In this document: piece after piece, positions 20,741-31,155 of the stretch
Layout of the letters: every line of letters starts with the position of its first letter
How positions within the stretch are numbered: position 1 is the stretch's first letter
Assembly (NCBI GenBank): GCA_002077065.1
Contig: NAJO01000017.1
Location: forward strand, 806,001-870,000
From: Cryoendolithus antarcticus
Taxonomy: Eukaryota; Ascomycota; Dothideomycetes; Cladosporiales; Cladosporiaceae
Reading direction: 5' to 3'
DNA: 64,000 nucleotides
Position numbers and translations under genes: made by a program
Notes under the pieces: generated by a model
What the model saw: the letters and a program-made list of their open reading frames with translations, nothing else
Told to the model about the DNA's origin: nothing
The model's database searches: none

Positions 20741-22435
20741 TTATGGGTGTACCATTGCCTCAAAGTCCACATGCCACCAAAGCAAACCGGCTTCGAAGAC
20801 GAAACGTGCTGTCATGTAGAGGACTGGCTGACCTGCGACGCAGAGTGTCTGCCGAATATCGGCACGTACGACCATCGTGGCCTCAAGTTCTGCGTAGAGA
20901 GGAGACCAGCTGTCCCCCTTATACCCAGCGAAACGCCGTAGCGCTATGGCATGAGTCCCATCGGCAGTACCGACCCAAAGCATGGGAGGCGTCGTGACGC
21001 GTTCCATTTTAAGCTTGATGACTGTGACTTCTTTGATGTCCACATCCGTGGCTTGCTCGAGGAGGAGTAACACATTACAGTCGCCATTCTCATCAATAGA
21101 TTCATCAGAGAAGAGGTTGTCGCCTCTAAGGTATGTGCACCCATCAGGTTCAATGAAGCGCCACGCGCCTGCACTAGTTGGCCACCGCCACGCTACCAGG
21201 AAGCTGGATACTGTCGCGATTGAGATGCCGTCATGCTTCACAGGCGGCCACATGAATGGCCTGCGAGCCAGGACGAGGTCCTCCGGAACGAATTCCGGGA
21301 ATTGGCCAAGGCCGACGCCATGAGTGCCTGGCAGTCTGTCGTACACATCCAGACGTCGATGGTGTGCATTAAGCTGCTCGAAAGTGGTGATGCGCGGCCG
21401 CCGGCGTAGTCGAAGCGCGACTCGCCAGGTTGTACTATCCTGGAAGGAACAATTCAGCATTGCCAGTACGCAATGCGAGTGGGCATTGTCGTTGAGATTT
21501 GCTTGCTCTTGCAAGTTCACATCTAGATCATCCTCATTCCTCAAAGACAACGTCAATCGTAAACCCTGCCTCGTTAAGTCGAAATCGCTGTACAGCGGAT
21601 CAGGGAAGCTCAGGACATTATATGCCAGGCCGAATGAGTCAGGGCGCAATGCGAACAGATTTAACGACTTGGTAGACGATAAGAGGACAGAATGATCTAT
21701 CTTCTCTGATTCGAAAGATCTGATGATTTCTTCTTGCAGTCTCAAGAACGCCTTCCTGCCTTCGCCGTACAGTAGGGGCATGGTAACGCCAAAGAGACCG
21801 AGCAAGGCATAAGCTTCATCCTCAGCCCTCGAGGTTTTACGTACGCTAGCCCACGACATTCTCTGCGCTACCGACGCCGACGTGACCAAATCACGGTCCT
21901 GTAGGATCTCCTCTGGTATTCTAGTGATTTGGAAGAGTTCGGACCGAAGGTCTGTTTTTGAGCCGAGCATCGACCACGAAGCATCATAGAGGTGGACATG
22001 GGCCGGAGCCAGTAGCTCCTGCAATGTCCAGCCTCGCGTAAACCATCGGCTTCGCGGTAGTAGCCGTCTGAGGTCCTGGCATGTTTCCTTTCGCCGGCCA
22101 GAGTCATATGTCAAGGTTGACGCATCTATGTCATCCATATACACGTAGCAAATTTGCGAGTTGCCATACCAGCGGTACATCGAATTAATGGCCTCTGAGA
22201 GCTCTGCACTGCTTCTTTTGTCGATGCAACAGGTGTCGATCCAGATGTACTGGAGCTTATCGACGAGCGCTTGCTTACAGGCGAAGTACCCGGTCATGCT
22301 TTTAGCCTTTCGCTCGTGGATATCGTCGAACAGTACCTCATCCTCTCCCCAAGTATGCGAGAGGATGGCATATCTATCGTGCTTTGAAAGATTTGCGAAC
22401 TCCAGTTTTCTGCTTGTGGTATTTAGTAGCCACAT
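20741..22435 (-). CDS. HET domain protein (heterokaryon incompatibility type)
   Basis: HET domains trigger programmed cell death when genetically different hyphae fuse and are TIR-related in fold. The 564-residue single exon begins MWLLNTTSRKLEFANLS. The three HET blocks are clear: YAILSHTWGEDEVLF (from residue 22), LQYIWIDTCCIDKRSSAELS with INSMYRWYGNSQICYVYMDD, and WFTRGWTLQELLAPAHVHLYD. The stretch SWASVRKTSRAEDEAYALLG, then LFGVTMPLLYGEGRKAFLRLQ, is the common extension of HET proteins (DUF8212 type). The last 280 residues are unrecognised; no WD40, ankyrin or NACHT module is visible. The frame is intact. It is divergent from a coiled-coil/TM gene, an arrangement discussed as a finding. 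Confidence 0.95.
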   Translation of the reverse strand: MWLLNTTSRKLEFANLSKHDRYAILSHTWGEDEVLFDDIHERKAKSMTGYFACKQALVDKLQYIWIDTCCIDKRSSAELSEAINSMYRWYGNSQICYVYMDDIDASTLTYDSGRRKETCQDLRRLLPRSRWFTRGWTLQELLAPAHVHLYDASWSMLGSKTDLRSELFQITRIPEEILQDRDLVTSASVAQRMSWASVRKTSRAEDEAYALLGLFGVTMPLLYGEGRKAFLRLQEEIIRSFESEKIDHSVLLSSTKSLNLFALRPDSFGLAYNVLSFPDPLYSDFDLTRQGLRLTLSLRNEDDLDVNLQEQANLNDNAHSHCVLAMLNCSFQDSTTWRVALRLRRRPRITTFEQLNAHHRRLDVYDRLPGTHGVGLGQFPEFVPEDLVLARRPFMWPPVKHDGISIATVSSFLVAWRWPTSAGAWRFIEPDGCTYLRGDNLFSDESIDENGDCNVLLLLEQATDVDIKEVTVIKLKMERVTTPPMLWVGTADGTHAIALRRFAGYKGDSWSPLYAELEATMVVRADIRQTLCVAGQPVLYMTARFVFEAGLLWWHVDFEAMVHP

Positions 22436-22870
22436 CCTGGATCGATGTTGAAAGAGCTCTTCGCAGGCAAATCATGCACAGACAGCCTCCTATGGACATG
22501 GTAGCACACAAGGAGAAGCACCGAGAGATGGTCTGCGTGTTGCCGTCGCTGGAGCCAGCGTAGACAGTGGAAGGAATCCGACTGTGAAAGGCGCACCTTG
22601 CCTATATGTATACTTGGCTCTCGCTGTTACCACGACATGAGGGCGTGGCTGTGTTGAGCTTCGTGACGCAAACCTGCATGGAGGTTGCCTTCATCGTGAT
22701 ACGCGCAACACACGCGCACCCAGTCTTTGAGGCAGTCGTCGTGTGAGATTGCACATCGTGTCAACGTTGACCGATTGTGTGACAACGAGTCTGTAGAGTC
22801 TATACAGGACGAAAGGGATGCGCTCTCAGCTCGGACCAGGTAGAGTCGAGAGCAATAACGAACAGCGATC
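22436..22870. promoter_or_regulatory. Divergent promoter region between HET and coiled-coil genes
   Basis: 435 bp between start codons. No specific binding site is claimed. Short frames inside it do not look coding. Confidence 0.35.
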
Positions 22871-23980
22871 ATGAATGAGGCAATGAACTCAAATCGCACC
22901 ATGGATTTCCCCGGTAGGCACCACACGAGACCACACCCCGTGAATCGAGCGCAGTCGAGCCTAAACGACGTCAAACCCGCGCGCTCCCATACTGATCCTC
23001 CGACCGCCATGAAACCCATGCCATCCGCGACCTCGTCGAGCAAGCGCGAGCATGCCAATAGCCTGCGCAACAGAGTCCTTCCAGGCACTCATCAATCGCA
23101 CACCCACAAGCCTCATCGTTCTGTCCGGCATGCAGCGCGCGATACAGTGCAGTCAGCCATCGAGCTCAAGCCACCAACAAGCTTCGACAACATCCTTCGG
23201 AGGGATAGGAAGCGAAGTCCCGAGCCTAGCAGTCGAAGCGGAAGCGGTAATGTCACACAACATGGACAGCAGGCCTGGGATATGGCGCAAGCGCCAGCAG
23301 AGGCTGAGCGGAAGCGGGTCAAGCCCGAAGACGTACTTCGTGCAAAACAAGCGAATGCCAAACGGCAAGATGAGCTACGATGCTCACTGGCCAAAGTAGA
23401 AGAGCTGGGCATGCGAAGCACAAGGGAGCTTGACGACACATACTACTCTATACTGGAAAAGGCTGAGGTGATGCGGAATACGATCAACGAGATGCAGCGG
23501 CTTGCCGAAGAGAGCAAGGAGTCGAGAGAGAAGTTCGAGAAGGATGCGGAGATGCTGCAGGGAGATGTCGGCAAGTCGCTGGACGGGTACGTGGAGTTCA
23601 AGCCGCAGCAGAAGCGGGTTGATAGGCTGGTGGAGAGGCTTCAGAATGCGAAGTCCAGCACCGATGTGCTGAATGAGAGGCTCGAGGCTGCGAGGGGGAG
23701 GGTGGAGACGTACGAGAGGCGGTATCATCAGCGGCAGGCGTTGAGACGCAAGCAGTGGGGTATCACTTCAGGGTCGGTCGTTGCGGTAATAGCATTGATC
23801 ATCGCTCTGCTGATTGCGAAGAACAGAGGGCGTGTGGAGCTGCAGCTCGATGATCTGGGTAGGAAGCTTGTGCATCTCGGCGAAGTTGTTGAGGGCGCTG
23901 CTGGCTCTGTGGTAGCAGTGATCAGGCCGACTCACACGGAGGATCCGTATCTACGGGAAATGTTCAAGGAAGTTCTATGA
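22871..23980 (+). CDS. Coiled-coil protein with single carboxyl-proximal transmembrane segment
   Basis: Intact 369-residue frame from ATG; no recognised family. Residues 1-130 are basic, Ser/Pro/His-rich and disordered. Residues about 150-290 are strongly helical and charged (heptad-like DVLRAKQANAKRQDELRCSL, DDTYYSILEKAEVMRNTIN, RLVERLQNAKSSTDVLNERL). A basic stretch (YHQRQALRRKQ) then leads into a TM segment at about 298-318 (SGSVVAVIALIIALLIAK). About 50 residues follow, ending EDPYLREMFKEVL. The layout suggests a tail-region-anchored membrane protein with a long cytoplasmic (or nucleoplasmic) coiled coil, as in tethers, nuclear-envelope proteins or SNARE-like proteins. Function is unknown. 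Confidence 0.68.
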   Translation: MNEAMNSNRTMDFPGRHHTRPHPVNRAQSSLNDVKPARSHTDPPTAMKPMPSATSSSKREHANSLRNRVLPGTHQSHTHKPHRSVRHAARDTVQSAIELKPPTSFDNILRRDRKRSPEPSSRSGSGNVTQHGQQAWDMAQAPAEAERKRVKPEDVLRAKQANAKRQDELRCSLAKVEELGMRSTRELDDTYYSILEKAEVMRNTINEMQRLAEESKESREKFEKDAEMLQGDVGKSLDGYVEFKPQQKRVDRLVERLQNAKSSTDVLNERLEAARGRVETYERRYHQRQALRRKQWGITSGSVVAVIALIIALLIAKNRGRVELQLDDLGRKLVHLGEVVEGAAGSVVAVIRPTHTEDPYLREMFKEVL

Positions 23981-24074
23981 CACGATCCGTATCTGCCTCC
24001 GTTCCCTGTTTCTCTCAGCTTGTATCGTAGAGAGTCAGGGTGTTAGCATGCTACAGAAGGACCTTGTGCACCGG

Positions 24075-24741
24075 TCAGTCGCCCAGCGCGTCAGCAGGAG
24101 AGAAATGGACGGCCATATTTCGGCCGTTGACTGCGTCATCTGGACTGACGACTTTATCACCCTTAACCGCCAGGCTATCAGGGTACTCGAGCTCCTCCTT
24201 CCCCAGCCCACCGGGCTGCTCCATAGCAATGAACATATCCGCCGAAAGCCACAAAGCGAAGAGGAGCAGCACGCCAGTAGAAATACCCACAAGGCAGCTC
24301 CGAAACTCGGGGTTCTGCGCCACGTACCACGAGATGCCTCCGAGGAACGATATGATGGACCAGTCAAGAATGATCAGCGGCGTCTACGCTAGAAGAGATC
24401 TCGCAAAGTCGCTTCCTCGTGGCCATCGTAACGGAAGAGCAGCATGGTATCGACCATGGCTGCTATGACCGCGGTCGATGTCGAGGATACTAAGAAGCCT
24501 TCGGCGACGCGGAGTATGTTACTGTCGGCAGGATGGAACTCAGGGAACTGCAGGGCAGAGGCCGATAAGGCTGAGATCAGAGTAGAAAGGATGAGAAAGG
24601 TCTTGTAGAAGCGGATCAAGCAATGGAAGTCGATTAAAGAGCCTTTGCCAATGGTCTGACGCCCTGCTGTGGACAGTCCTTTTAGAGACAATGACTGGAC
24701 TGCGCGGTTGACGATGGATGGGCGTCCTCAAGATCGGTCAT
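24075..24741 (-). pseudogene. Decayed small multipass membrane-protein gene
   Basis: Two adjacent minus-strand segments read as one protein but in different frames. The left part encodes a helical region and two hydrophobic stretches (FYKTFLILSTLISALSAS; STSTAVIAAMVDTMLLF, then RYDGHEEATLRDL). The right part, from about 24388 down to the stop at 24075, continues TPLIILDWSIISFLGGISWY and SCLVGISTGVLLLFALWLSA. At the junction (about 24388-24398) the frame slips by one base and a TAG sits where the second frame would need an aromatic codon. The only upstream ATG (24739-24741, MTDLEDAH) is in a third register and runs into TAA. No intron with acceptable ends bridges the junction without deleting the second hydrophobic stretch. 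A sequencing error or an unrecognised intron is the alternative. Confidence 0.5.
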
Positions 24742-25364
24742 GTCAATTATCATAGCCACAGCCCAGGATATAGTAATGTGCAGAGTGGATGTCCCACTCG
24801 TCCTGAATGCGATCTCGTACGGCTTTACACCTGAAACTGGTGTGCGCCTGAGGAAATCATATACCTATGCGCGAACATTAATCGCAACGGAGTTGTGCAG
24901 CTGAAGTCGATGCGAATGTGGTCCGTGCTCGGCGCTTAGAGACATTTCCTCGAACCAACTCGATTGGACCACGTCGCACAGAAGACAATTCACTCGAAAG
25001 ACCAGACATTTCCGTACCTTGTTCTTACCATCATCGTCGGTTTCATCAAGTGCTCGGACTCCTCACCAGCGGCTCTGCTATATGCATCGAGGCCAATGGA
25101 CACGGGTGGGCGTTCCTTCGGTGCTGTCGTGCGAGGCTTCGACTTCGAATTGTACTGGGACGCTGGCTCTGGTAGTGTATTCTCTCTTTCTCTCCTCTCC
25201 TCTGTCTATTCAACACCTTAGTTCTCGATTTCTTACAGTGCGTTCTTTCCTTTGTATTCGTTCCATCTCTGGTGCTGTACGTTGCGAGCTCTCCTGCACA
25301 ATCACTACTTGGCGCTGGCGCCTTTGAACACGGCCTCTAATCTTTGACCAATCCGCCTATTAGG
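24742..25364. other. Intergenic, promoter side of the 25365 gene
   Basis: 623 bp. The last 200 bp contain long CT tracts (tctctctttctctcctctcctctg near 25185) typical of fungal promoters. No gene is recognised. Confidence 0.4.
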
Positions 25365-28300
25365 ATGCGCCTTACGAACACTCGGCCTACGCGAGGGTTG
25401 AAGAATCAGCAGACTCGGGACATGATCGCCAAGTCGAGCCCTTCAGGCAGCTTAGCAGTTGACACGAGTTTCTCACGCCATCGAGCCACATCTCCAAAGC
25501 TTCTACAGGGCGCGTCAGACGCACAGGACAGTAACGACGAGGAGCGAAACGCTTTCGCAGGCTCTGCTGCTGGCCACATGAAAGTCAATGCGTCGCGCTT
25601 TGGACTACCCGCAAGACCGGACGCCTATCGCAATATGACTGCCCAAACGGACGTCCAAACGCAAGGTCACAGCCTAGATGTGCATCCGTACAACAAGCGG
25701 ATCCATGGACTGCGTCCCTCACCACTGAACCTGACCGACGTATCACCTTCGGATCGCGTTGTTCCCATCGGCATCGATATCTCCGATAGTCGAGTCCAAC
25801 GGCAAGCACGTGAGCCAAACACACCCACGATACTCATCACACCTGCTAGGGAAGATTTTGCACAATGCAATACCACCGCTCAGGCCGCTTTACTGGGGAT
25901 TGCGCTGCCAGCATCGAGTGTATACAGCGGCATGCCCTGTACTGCGGACTTCGAGAAGACTCCGCCAGTACCGCCCCTGCCTCTCTTTCCGATGCAGGGT
26001 CGCATGAAGCCTATTCTTGAGGGAACGCAGACGGTAATAGAGTCAATCGGTGCTGTCATCAAGGACGTGACCGCCGACGCCAAGAGCCACAAAGCGACGC
26101 TATCAGTCTGCACAGTCTTCGAGGAGGATGATGCTGGAACAAGGCCGGCGATAGCATCCAGCAACAGCATCAAGCGGGGCCGCTCGCGACGTCTCACTTC
26201 GCGATCGCAGCTCCCGACTCCGCGTCGAAGCCATGGATGGTGGAACTTTGTGACATCGCCATTTTCAGCCGGCACCAACGGGCACTTTTGGAGATCGCCC
26301 GCCCTACACGAAGAGGAGAGCACGCCAATATTATGGAGTGCGTCACGTATGAACGATCGTGGAGCAGCAGGTCGCATGAGCTTCGATAGCGACGACATGG
26401 GTTTTCAGGAGTCAAGATCTGCTGGAGCCGGTGCCCAGGTTGATGAGCATACGCGCGATCTGCCCACACGCTCATTCACAGCGCCTGTGACGACAAGAAT
26501 CTGCTCGTCACGAGTGGACATCTACCATATTCCAAGTCAGGGCGAGGCGGCAGCATATTACGATTCTTCGAGGCACTTTCCCAGTCTGGTCCTCGATCGT
26601 TCTGCAAGCTCTCCGCTCTCTGCGTTAACCGACGTATGCACTTGTGAGCGTCATAATCATGGTGCGTCGCGTTCTGCAGGTCCAGAGCCAACCTCGCCCG
26701 CGACGTCGATATCTGCTTCGAATTATTGCGGTGCGGATGCGGATGCTGCGGCGCCAGAAAACCAGGTGGTCGCACACAACAAGTCGCTTGGAGCACGCTC
26801 TCCAACATTTGCATCACCGACAAGGAACGAGCTAGTGCCTACGACTTCTGCACGTCCAACAGTGACACGCGACATGACACAGCTTTTTACAGGCTCTCAA
26901 GCTTCGCCACTATCAGAAACGCCCGTTCTTCAACACGCCCACCTTGCGGCGATCATGGGTCCTCATTCAGCGAGAGGGGAACCGAAAGCGATCACACTTG
27001 TCTCTAGCCGGCCACCAAGCCCGCCGGGAATGCCCGAAGTAATTGACGACTCCTTCTTACAAACGATGGTCCACCCGGCGCTGAAGAAGTCAGAACCTAT
27101 CGTTCGTGAACGGCCTGTACTTCACAGCCGCAACGACAGCTTTGGGTTAGGCATCACTAGCAGTGAGAAGGAAGTCTTCTTCGCACCCCCACCGCTTTCC
27201 GAGAAGCCACGGCTGGGGACTGATCGTTTTGGTCAGCTCAAGATTATGACTGATGAGGACCGCGCACCAAGGGAGCCATTTGTTCGCAGATACTTCTGGA
27301 CATTGGCGGGTGCGGTATCTTTGCTCCTGCTGATGCTTATCGTACTGCTCATCACTCTCGTCTCACAGGAGCATGAAGACACAGCGGTGCAGGCGCAATG
27401 GCTCAATCTGACATCTCTCCCGCCGCTGCCAACAGGCGTGACTACCGTAGCTCAGCCGGAGACGTCACGACAGGAGAGTGCATGCGTTGCACAGAGTGAG
27501 CTATGGACCTGTGTGGCGACTGAAGCTACCGGCAAAACGTTGCAACCCGACTTCCGGTTCGAGATTCGGTTCCGCAATCACACGACGAGCCTCCTTAACA
27601 CCACCGGGCTCTCGCCAGATCTCAGCCGACGCAGTGGCACTGTGCGTGCTCGGTCGTTTCTACAAACGAGAGATGCGTGGGCAAGCTCTCTGTGGGCTTC
27701 TACGCCATCACCACCAAGCACAGATGATCAAATTTTCCTCGGTAACACGACCGACAACACCACTGCGCCTCACGAAGGCGAGGAGACGCCGTTCTATCTG
27801 TCTTTGCTTGACCCCACGGCTCTCAACGGTCTGACCAAGCGTCAAAGCGATCCATACCCGTACCCTTACCCGACCACAGGAGCTATGTCGAACTCAAGCG
27901 ACCACACCAACGCTTCTACATCAGCAGCACACAATATTCCTAAGCCTGTCAAGCGCCCGAATAGTCAGCCACTGCCTGAGACTCTCTATCCATATGCTCA
28001 GTCTCAGCCTTTGCGACTGTACAATCGCGATGCGCCCAATGAGCATTACGGTTTCTACACCTACTTCGACCGAACCATGGTTATCTCTAATCTCAGCGAT
28101 CCTGATGCTAATTTGACGATCCCTCGCAATTCGGCACCGAGCAGCTCTCCGGCACTCTGCACCTGGTCGCAAACCCGTATGCACGTCCAGATCTGGACTC
28201 GACGCAGCGATCCTTTGCTCAACAGCAGCTCCGCACCATCTGTCTCCAACACCACAGAGGTTCTGCCGATGACTAACGGAACTGGCCCCTCGAGCCTAGG

Positions 28301-28622
28301 CGTATCAGCCGTTAACTCCACAGCAAATGCTCTCGTGCAGCCGGGATCTTTCCCCTACCAAGCGACTCTCACACTTGACCGGCACGGCGGAGATGCAGCG
28401 AGGAAGGGTGTATACTGCTACAGTCTAGACTACGAGGGTAAAGTCAGTGACAACGGCTGGTGGGTCAACGAGGATAGAGCTCTCGGTGGGAACATCGTGG
28501 ACGCTGCAGAGGTACCTGGAAACGCAGGTGTGAGCATAGGCAGAAGAGAGGCGGCGGATGTTGGAAGAGGCATCGATGGTGGTACGGGAGGTTGTGGATG
28601 TAGCTGGCAGAACTGGAAATAA
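25365..28622 (+). CDS. Large single-pass membrane protein with disordered cytoplasmic arm and glycosylated outer domain
   Basis: 1085 residues from the ATG at 25365, no intron. Residues 1-640 are low in complexity and rich in Ser, Pro, Thr and Arg. A single strong TM segment lies at about 645-668 (WTLAGAVSLLLLMLIVLLIT) after the basic REPFVRRYF. The following 415 residues have many N-x-[ST] sites (for example NLTSL, NHTTSLLNTT, NTTDNTT, NSSDHTNAS), a CVAQSELWTC pair, a YPYPYPYPT run and a Cys-containing end (GVYCYSLDYEG; GGCGCSW). This fits a type II/III surface protein with an extracellular domain, perhaps cell-wall associated. Some fungal relatives are labelled glycoprotease family in databases; no protease motif is seen here. 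Function unknown. Confidence 0.72.
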   Translation: MRLTNTRPTRGLKNQQTRDMIAKSSPSGSLAVDTSFSRHRATSPKLLQGASDAQDSNDEERNAFAGSAAGHMKVNASRFGLPARPDAYRNMTAQTDVQTQGHSLDVHPYNKRIHGLRPSPLNLTDVSPSDRVVPIGIDISDSRVQRQAREPNTPTILITPAREDFAQCNTTAQAALLGIALPASSVYSGMPCTADFEKTPPVPPLPLFPMQGRMKPILEGTQTVIESIGAVIKDVTADAKSHKATLSVCTVFEEDDAGTRPAIASSNSIKRGRSRRLTSRSQLPTPRRSHGWWNFVTSPFSAGTNGHFWRSPALHEEESTPILWSASRMNDRGAAGRMSFDSDDMGFQESRSAGAGAQVDEHTRDLPTRSFTAPVTTRICSSRVDIYHIPSQGEAAAYYDSSRHFPSLVLDRSASSPLSALTDVCTCERHNHGASRSAGPEPTSPATSISASNYCGADADAAAPENQVVAHNKSLGARSPTFASPTRNELVPTTSARPTVTRDMTQLFTGSQASPLSETPVLQHAHLAAIMGPHSARGEPKAITLVSSRPPSPPGMPEVIDDSFLQTMVHPALKKSEPIVRERPVLHSRNDSFGLGITSSEKEVFFAPPPLSEKPRLGTDRFGQLKIMTDEDRAPREPFVRRYFWTLAGAVSLLLLMLIVLLITLVSQEHEDTAVQAQWLNLTSLPPLPTGVTTVAQPETSRQESACVAQSELWTCVATEATGKTLQPDFRFEIRFRNHTTSLLNTTGLSPDLSRRSGTVRARSFLQTRDAWASSLWASTPSPPSTDDQIFLGNTTDNTTAPHEGEETPFYLSLLDPTALNGLTKRQSDPYPYPYPTTGAMSNSSDHTNASTSAAHNIPKPVKRPNSQPLPETLYPYAQSQPLRLYNRDAPNEHYGFYTYFDRTMVISNLSDPDANLTIPRNSAPSSSPALCTWSQTRMHVQIWTRRSDPLLNSSSAPSVSNTTEVLPMTNGTGPSSLGVSAVNSTANALVQPGSFPYQATLTLDRHGGDAARKGVYCYSLDYEGKVSDNGWWVNEDRALGGNIVDAAEVPGNAGVSIGRREAADVGRGIDGGTGGCGCSWQNWK

Positions 28623-28751
28623 GTAATATCAATTCTTGGAGCGCAGCTCGTAGATCGTTCGCCGATCACAGTAAGCTCAAGTCCTGATCATTCCCATGAC
28701 ATCCACTGCGCATACTATGTTCCCAAGCCAAGTGGGGGAGCGTCTTTCATT

Positions 28752-30074
28752 TCATGTAGCCATCGCTTCGTGCATGTGCCCTGTTATACCATGCACAGGT
28801 GGAACACGTTCAATAGCACCAGCCGGCCGCTGGTAGACATTACCAGTCTTCTCCGCGTAGAGTGTTGACAGCGCGTCCTGCACCTCGAATTCCTCTATGA
28901 CTGCGCCGAAACTGCATCATTAAGTCAGCCTAAGTGCCATCTACTTAGCGAGAATCAGTACCATACCCATAGCACCTAGTCTGCGACACAAGTCCTTCCT
29001 TAAGCTTTGCGAAGTCGCGCTCACCAAGATAAGCCACTCTTGGGTCTCGCAAGACCATAGTCCAGGCCATAATGGGCGTGATCTCGCCCGTACTGTCAAT
29101 CGGCAGCCGATTACTTAGATCCAATAGCTTCGCCAGAGTCGGTGTGCTCAAATCAGCAGGCATTTGGTGCGGGTAGGGCTCCGCCATCTTGGTCATGATG
29201 TGTGCTTTTGGTGGCGCTGTGGCCATGAGAACGTGCCCAGACATGTGATCATATTCTCCATCGTCTGCGTTCTCTAGCGGGTGCCGAGCAGGGAGATCTT
29301 GAGGGTTATGAGCGCGGCCGAGGAGGTATTGCATGTGGTCCATGCATGGGCGTTCCAGTCTGCGGCAAGGTGTCAGCGAGCTCTCATGTGGTGTGTCATT
29401 TGTGTATTTGGCGTCACATGTATTGGCAAAGGTGAGCCACGGGAGTCGTACGTGAGCACAAAGTCAATCCCTACCTGGTCGTAATCGAGTCTGTTCGAGG
29501 GTAGCTGCGCCAGACTCCGCTGACTGGCGGCGACTGATCCTGAGCCTGGCCCGTTCGATTGTGGCGGGGGACTGAAGTTCGAGCCTGTGCCCTCTGACGC
29601 TGGCCCATAGCTGCCAGACATACTGCTTCCCGAGCTTGGGCCGTAGTTACTCTGTGGCCGTGAGAACGCTATCGGATCCGCCAATGGGTCGTAAGAGATG
29701 CCATGCTGTGCGAGTAGGTCACGAAGCTTGCGATTCTCGGCTGCATAAGCGTCTCGCTCTTGGCTGGACGAGGCATATATCTCCTTCAGCCGAAGGACTT
29801 CCTGCTCGAGAGCTTTGATGTACAGCTCCTTACGCTCGCGGTGTGTGCTATAATCGTTAGCCAACAGCCCCAGAAGAGTCATAATGCTTTATCGTACCGC
29901 TGTGCTTGACGATTGAGCTCCTGTCGCCTCGTAAGAGCAGGTTTGCTGTCTGGCTTCGGCCCTCTTCGTTTTGGTGGTTGGCCATCTGGACTGACAGTCA
30001 GCGCGTACCGCGGCTGCACCACGAGGGAATGCACCTTTAGTCTGCTTCTTGTCTGGGTTGAGGTTGCTCAACAT
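28752..30074 (-). CDS. bZIP transcription factor (five exons)
   Basis: Exons 30035-30074, 29898-29985, 29452-29847, 28967-29359 and 28752-28911 give 358 residues; introns are 49, 50, 92 and 55 nt. Joined, the basic region reads RGPKPDSKPALTRRQELNRQ followed by AQRTHRERKELYIKALEQEV, with the N-x7-R contact pattern NRQAQRTHR (YAP-like but His for Phe), then a zipper through AAENRKLRDLLAQHGI. A Ser/Gly/Pro linker follows, then a conserved carboxyl domain beginning FVLTLERPCMDHM and including YPHQMPADLSTPTLAKLLDL. That domain is shared by a Pezizomycotina bZIP family. It should bind DNA as a dimer in the nucleus; target genes are unknown. Without splicing, the basic region and zipper are in separate frames. 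Confidence 0.9.
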
Positions 30075-31155
30075 GCCGAGTGGACTCAGCGGGCTGCTTG
30101 ACTCTGTCTTGAGAGCTGTCCCGCTTGCTGCAGATTGTTAGCCATCAGTCGCCACTGTCGACTGAATACGAGACCGTACAGTGCCCATTTGACATCTCCA
30201 TGATAGATCGGCCTCGTGTCTGGTAAAGATTGATGGGTCGCGCTCTGTGCTTGGCCTCTCGGAGTACTGCAAGCGTGTCAGAGGGGACAGTGTAGCTCCG
30301 CGATGCATCCGCGACGTACGCTACGCCATCGACGAGCAAGCCTCACTGCTGTGGTGATACTGTTACCCTCGGTCGACCTGTCACGTTCCTTGCGCTGATT
30401 GAGGTGTTGTTAGAGTCTTGATTCGGGATGCGCATCAAACGTGAGGTGGCTACGTAGTCAGCAAGATTGTCAGCCCGATGATGGTGTGCAAGCTCGAATG
30501 TGGGGTGACCCAGTGTCGCCCAGAAAACGGCGGACCCTCGCAATGTCTTGGGCTGGGTGGGTGGCACAGCGATAGAGCTTCCAACCAGCTCCCGTCCTCC
30601 GCTTTGTTGTTCTCTTTTCTCGTCAGCAGCCGCCTCCGCCGACCTCAGCTTGTTACTTCCGCGGCCCGAGTGTCGGTCACAGACTTCTTAGACCTGTCAC
30701 CGCTCGCACCATGACACCCGCGTAGCCGCCCCGCAATTTAGCTCGTCGGATGGTCACTTCCGGGCAGGAACCGCGGTGTTCGAACGTTGCAGAAGTTGTG
30801 ATAGCCATCTGTTATGAATGTCTATTTATTCCTTTGACACCGATCACCCCTACGTTGGTGACAGCGATCCGGGCACAGAATGATAAACTTACGATCTGGC
30901 ATACGTGTGTACTGCGGCGCTCAAGGTTCGAAATAGCGATAGCTGCGAGACGTCGGTAGCATGAAGTAGTTGCACTGCCGTTGTATACATCGGCGTGCAT
31001 CCCCTTGGTGGCACGCCAGGAGCTATCTGGGGTACAACATGTACCTATACAGTATTTTCGAAGCGGAAGAGTTCAGAGTCCAGAGTCTAAAGCGCCATAG
31101 AAATAACGCATAGGAGAATGACAAAGGTTAAAGTCTGCGCGCGCGCCCTCTCTCG
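30075..31155. other. 1.1-kb intergenic region, no gene seen
   Basis: It contains the bZIP promoter on the left and the 3' flank of the next minus-strand gene on the right. CT-rich tracts occur near 30590-30640. Open frames lack ATG or family features. Confidence 0.35.
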
